From Tissierella creatinini (GTDB lineage: Bacteria; Bacillota; Clostridia; Tissierellales; Tissierellaceae), in contig SUSS01000005.1 in NCBI GenBank assembly GCA_005046945.1, positions 1-64,000 of the forward strand: a stretch of 64,000 nt of DNA, read 5' to 3'. The notes under the pieces are model-generated. The model saw only the letters and a list, made by a program, of their open reading frames with translations. It did no database searches and had not been told where the DNA came from. How positions within the stretch are numbered: position 1 is the first letter of the stretch; every line of letters starts with the position of its first letter. Below are positions 61,725 through 64,000 of the stretch, piece after piece. The position numbers were made by a program, and so were the translations under genes.

Positions 61725-62137
61725 GTCACTTGATCATGAATATCAGAGGTGTGGATTTTATCTATGGATACTAATAATATAGCAATTTCATCTCCAATAA
61801 TGAATTGATGACGATTATTATGCTTTGTGGTATGTAGTTTTTGATAGTAATCCCTTTGAGCATCTTCTTCATAGGCCTTACCATTAATGGTAACACTGAC
61901 TATATCTTCTAAGGGTGTTCCAGGGTTATCATTATGAATTAGTAGGGATACTTCTCTATTACTCAATATATTTTCAAATTTCTTGCTATTCCTTCTACTG
62001 CTTAAAATAATTCTTTGACTTTCTTCGTCAAAGGTGAAGTTCATTAATGAAAGGTAGGGTTCATTATCTTTACAGGTAGCTAAAGTACAAACTTTTTCAC
62101 CTTGAAGTAATTTTATTATTTTTTGTGTGATAACCAT
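61715..62137 (-). CDS. Pyridoxamine 5'-phosphate oxidase-like flavin protein
   Basis: A 140-aa split-barrel protein. KLLQGEKVCTLATCKDNEPYL and RIILSSRRNSKKFENI are the PNPOx-like FMN-binding pattern, followed by NREVSLLIHNDN and VTINGKAYE. Function probably an FMN- or heme-linked reductase of unknown substrate, cytoplasmic. Start ATG has weak AAAGTGGG upstream. Confidence 0.8.
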   Translation of the reverse strand: MVITQKIIKLLQGEKVCTLATCKDNEPYLSLMNFTFDEESQRIILSSRRNSKKFENILSNREVSLLIHNDNPGTPLEDIVSVTINGKAYEEDAQRDYYQKLHTTKHNNRHQFIIGDEIAILLVSIDKIHTSDIHDQVTTI

Positions 62138-62189
62138 GATTCATACCCACTTTCTTAGTATTAAATGAAGAGCTTAGCAATTTAGATGT

Positions 62190-62702
62190 TCAATCCCTAA
62201 TTGGTTGAATTTCAATTAATAATTCATTCCTTTTTAAAAAGCCAGGAATAAAAGGAGGATTATACCGTGCTAACTCAATAGGACCTATAGGGGTTAATTG
62301 TTTTTCTATTAACCATCCTTTCAATTGATCCTTTTTTTGATTTATTTTACTAGAATCAATATTTCCTGAAAAGATAATTACTGCAACCTGACGTTTAGGT
62401 ATTTTCTTTAGATGTAAATTAGAATTACTTGGTTGTGGTAAATTCTCTAAGTCGTACTCCTTAGGCATTATAAAAGCAGTTGTTAGTGTTTGCTCATCAA
62501 GATTATTCAAAACTGGGGATGTCATTGAAATCTTCTTGGATTCCTGATTTGCCCCGCTTATATAGTTAAACAGGGTGTTAAAGCCTGTAGATCCTCTTAA
62601 ATCTGTTTCCTGACTTACAGCAATAATCATAGGCTCATAATTGCGAATTTCAAAGGGGTCCTCTTTTAGGATAACTTTATAGGCTGCTTTTTCGATTGCC
62701 AT
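62190..62702 (-). CDS. SOUL-family heme-binding-like protein
   Basis: ATG 62702 follows AGGAGG at spacing 9; the longer ORF start is rejected. The 170-aa protein has YKVILKEDPFEIRNYEPMII, GFNTLFNYISGANQESKKISMTSPV (in part), then FIMPKEYDLENLPQPSN and VAVIIFSGN, the SOUL/HBP pattern. Bacterial members bind heme weakly or have unknown ligands. Confidence 0.87.
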   Translation of the reverse strand: MAIEKAAYKVILKEDPFEIRNYEPMIIAVSQETDLRGSTGFNTLFNYISGANQESKKISMTSPVLNNLDEQTLTTAFIMPKEYDLENLPQPSNSNLHLKKIPKRQVAVIIFSGNIDSSKINQKKDQLKGWLIEKQLTPIGPIELARYNPPFIPGFLKRNELLIEIQPIRD

Positions 62703-62782
62703 CTTAATAAACCTCCTAAGTATATGGTATGTATTATATACCATAAAAAAATCTATCTAAAACAATACTTTAATTTTAAAAA

Positions 62783-62810
62783 GTCTGACGGAGTCGAGCA
62801 CCTAAGTTGA
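62783..62810 (+). repeat. Palindromic repeat family A, degenerate outlier
   Basis: TCTGACGGAGTCGAGCACCT then AAGTTGAT. It is the only family A copy beyond 50 kb. Confidence 0.5.
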
Positions 62811-62826
62811 TAAATAGTATAAAACT

Positions 62827-62930
62827 TTAAGTATCGATGAAACTGTTTGCAGTTTCTACACACCGGTGCAACGAGGTGAGTGATTAATACACCCACCTGT
62901 TGTAGAATGAGGAACCCGGCCGCCCTATAG
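62827..62930 (-). repeat. Composite family B repeat, reversed
   Basis: Reverse complement of the second half of 55862-56027: TATCGATGAAACTGTTTGCAG, ACACCGGTGCAACGAGGTGA, GTGATTAATACACCCACCTG, TTGTAGAATGAGGAACCCGG CCGC. About 100 bases with scattered changes. Compensating changes in the loops keep the hairpins. Confidence 0.8.
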
Positions 62931-63049
62931 AGGTAGGAGTATTCTTGCTAGTCTCTTTGATAAATAAAAAATGAAAAATTATAATGAATAAAAAAAAACT
63001 TTAAAGCCACAATAAGTATGCAGTACAAAATGAATAGGAGGGAATATCT

Positions 63050-63256
63050 TTGGCACTAAAAAACACAATAAAGTTACCTAATGTAACACAACAGGAATTG
63101 AACCTTGTTAAGGAAATAGCTGGTTCACATGTTACTATGAGTTGTAAGTTCAATGATTATGCAAATCATGCACAAGATTCACAACTAAAACAAATGCTCC
63201 AACAATCTGCAACTGATGCTAAGACAACAGCCACAAATTTGATAAATTCTTTATAG
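63050..63256 (+). CDS. Small spore coat protein
   Basis: TTG start with TAGGAGGG upstream. The 68-aa helical protein reads NTIKLPNVTQQELNLVKEIA then SCKFNDYANHAQDSQLKQML, the CotF-like ferritin-fold start. It lies 10 bases before the CotF-like gene and is probably the other half of that coat complex. Late mother-cell expression is expected. Confidence 0.75.
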   Translation: MALKNTIKLPNVTQQELNLVKEIAGSHVTMSCKFNDYANHAQDSQLKQMLQQSATDAKTTATNLINSL

Positions 63257-63266
63257 GAGGATAAAA

Positions 63267-63752
63267 ATGCAAGATAGAGATATTGTATGTGACTTAATGA
63301 ATGGAACTAAAGCGAGTATAAGCAGCTACACCATGGCAATAGTTGAAACTTCAAATCCACAATTAAGAAGTACATGGCAGACTTTAAGAAACGAAGCAGA
63401 ACAAATGCATTATCAACTATTTCAGATGGCTGAGCAGAAGGGCTATTATACTCCAGCACCACCTGCACACCAAGAAGATGTTCAAAAGATTAAATCAAAA
63501 TTATCCCAATCGCTTACACAAGGCAATAGCTCAAGTAATCAAAGCAATATATATAGCAGTGCCGGAACATCTAATGAATATAGCAGTTCCGGAATGTCTA
63601 ATAAACATAGCAGTGCCGGAATGTCCAATAAAAATAGTAGTGCCGGAATGTCTAATAAGAAGGTTGACCAAAGTCAGGTTAATAAAGGGATTTTTGAAGC
63701 CGGAAAGGTAACAGGTTCTGGAAAATTAACGGATGGCGTTAACCTACCATAA
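63267..63752 (+). CDS. CotF-family spore coat protein with short repeats
   Basis: GGAGG precedes the ATG. The 161-aa protein has DLMNGTKASISSYTMAIVET and LRNEAEQMHYQLFQMAEQKG, the CotF core, then a low-complexity tail with four repeats of about 11 residues (SSAGMSNK-type) before KGIFEAGKVTGSGKL. The 33-base DNA repeats are near identical, so copy number probably varies between strains. Confidence 0.85.
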   Translation: MQDRDIVCDLMNGTKASISSYTMAIVETSNPQLRSTWQTLRNEAEQMHYQLFQMAEQKGYYTPAPPAHQEDVQKIKSKLSQSLTQGNSSSNQSNIYSSAGTSNEYSSSGMSNKHSSAGMSNKNSSAGMSNKKVDQSQVNKGIFEAGKVTGSGKLTDGVNLP

Positions 63753-63825
63753 AGACATAGTCTTCATGACACAACAATATAGGTAGAACTAATCAAAAGA
63801 AGAAAAACAAATAAAAGTAAAACAG

Positions 63826-63850
63826 AAACCTCAGGTTGTCCTGAGGTTTT
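63826..63850 (+). terminator. Terminator of the coat operon
   Basis: AAACCTCAGG-TTGT-CCTGAGGTTTTTG. Confidence 0.85.
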
Positions 63851-63928
63851 TGTTTTAAAGTTACAAGGTAATATTATTGGAAAATGCTTTAAGCGCTGAT
63901 ATACTAAGAGAAAAGAGGTGATGATTTT

Positions 63929-64000
63929 ATGACTGGTATCGACATAGTTAAAATTGAGAGGATTAAAAACATTTTAGAGAAGAATAGTAGCGGATTTTAC
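63929..64000 (+). CDS. acpS: Holo-[acyl-carrier-protein] synthase, 5' end
   Basis: AGAGGTG lies upstream of ATG 63929. The 24 residues present begin MTGIDIVKIERIKNIL, the AcpS start with the Mg-binding Asp (G-I-D-I-V-x-I-x-R). It moves phosphopantetheine onto ACP. The gene runs off the window. Confidence 0.9.
   Translation, partial: MTGIDIVKIERIKNILEKNSSGFY

Noticed and set aside
1-64000. CRISPR arrays
   Set aside because: The repeats found are irregularly spaced palindromes, with no regular repeat-spacer unit and no cas genes.

Overview
The window is low-GC DNA (roughly one third G+C by eye) from an endospore-forming anaerobe-like Firmicute, most likely class Clostridia (Tissierellales-like is a guess). 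The evidence is AT-rich codon use, strong AGGAGG ribosome binding sites, frequent TTG/GTG starts, sporulation genes (Spo0E-like, GerW/YtfJ, CotF-type coat proteins), a SAM-I riboswitch, an M-box and TnpB. No intact rRNA, tRNA or CRISPR array was seen.

Layout. 0-3 kb: a methionine ABC importer operon (metN-metI-metQ, minus strand) under a SAM-I riboswitch with its own terminator. 3-6.7 kb: small housekeeping and hypothetical genes (phosphoesterase, azoreductase, an XRE regulator divergent from a Spo0E-like gene across a palindromic operator, YmaF) and gene relics (DUF1232, DinD). 6.9-21.1 kb: a long co-directional accessory operon that looks like a multi-gene anti-phage or restriction-like system: PLD-nuclease/SNF2 helicase, Eco57I-type DNA methyltransferase, two unknown proteins, a PC4/YdbC ssDNA-binding-like protein, an SF1 helicase with a C-terminal Vsr/DUF559-like nuclease (broken by a one-base frameshift), and an EcsC protein. 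21.1-28.1 kb: a DUF262 (GmrS-like) relic, then a complete, higher-GC Wadjet operon jetABCD, evidently horizontally acquired. Together these make a defence island.

28-50 kb: a decayed region. It holds a group II intron 5' fragment followed by an Abi-alpha (DUF4393) gene, two IS21 left-end relics, an inactivated IS4-like element and a 146-bp detached end of it, an N-terminally truncated TnpB with its right-end RNA region, about 16 copies of a GTGCCTGGCAC-type palindromic repeat, duplicated DUF1232 genes, a PD-(D/E)XK candidate nuclease, toxin-antitoxin pairs (RelE/AbrB-like, Phd/ParE) and many pseudogenes (SLH, MGMT, ABC TOBE, ECF S-component, alpha/beta hydrolase, GNAT). Working genes among them include mgtE under an M-box, an SDR, a nitroreductase, an amidohydrolase and a secreted MsrAB.

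50-64 kb: mostly chromosomal genes. These are a membrane protein, YfcE phosphodiesterase, methyltransferase, GIY-YIG, AlkD, a HepT/MntA toxin-antitoxin pair, an FtsX-type permease split by a frameshift with its ATPase, DUF2953-GerW, NAD(P)HX epimerase, PNPOx-like and SOUL proteins, two spore coat genes, and the start of acpS at the window end. A second repeat family (36 bp, with a GAAACTG-CAAG-CAGTTTC hairpin) occurs four times here and near 3.1 kb.
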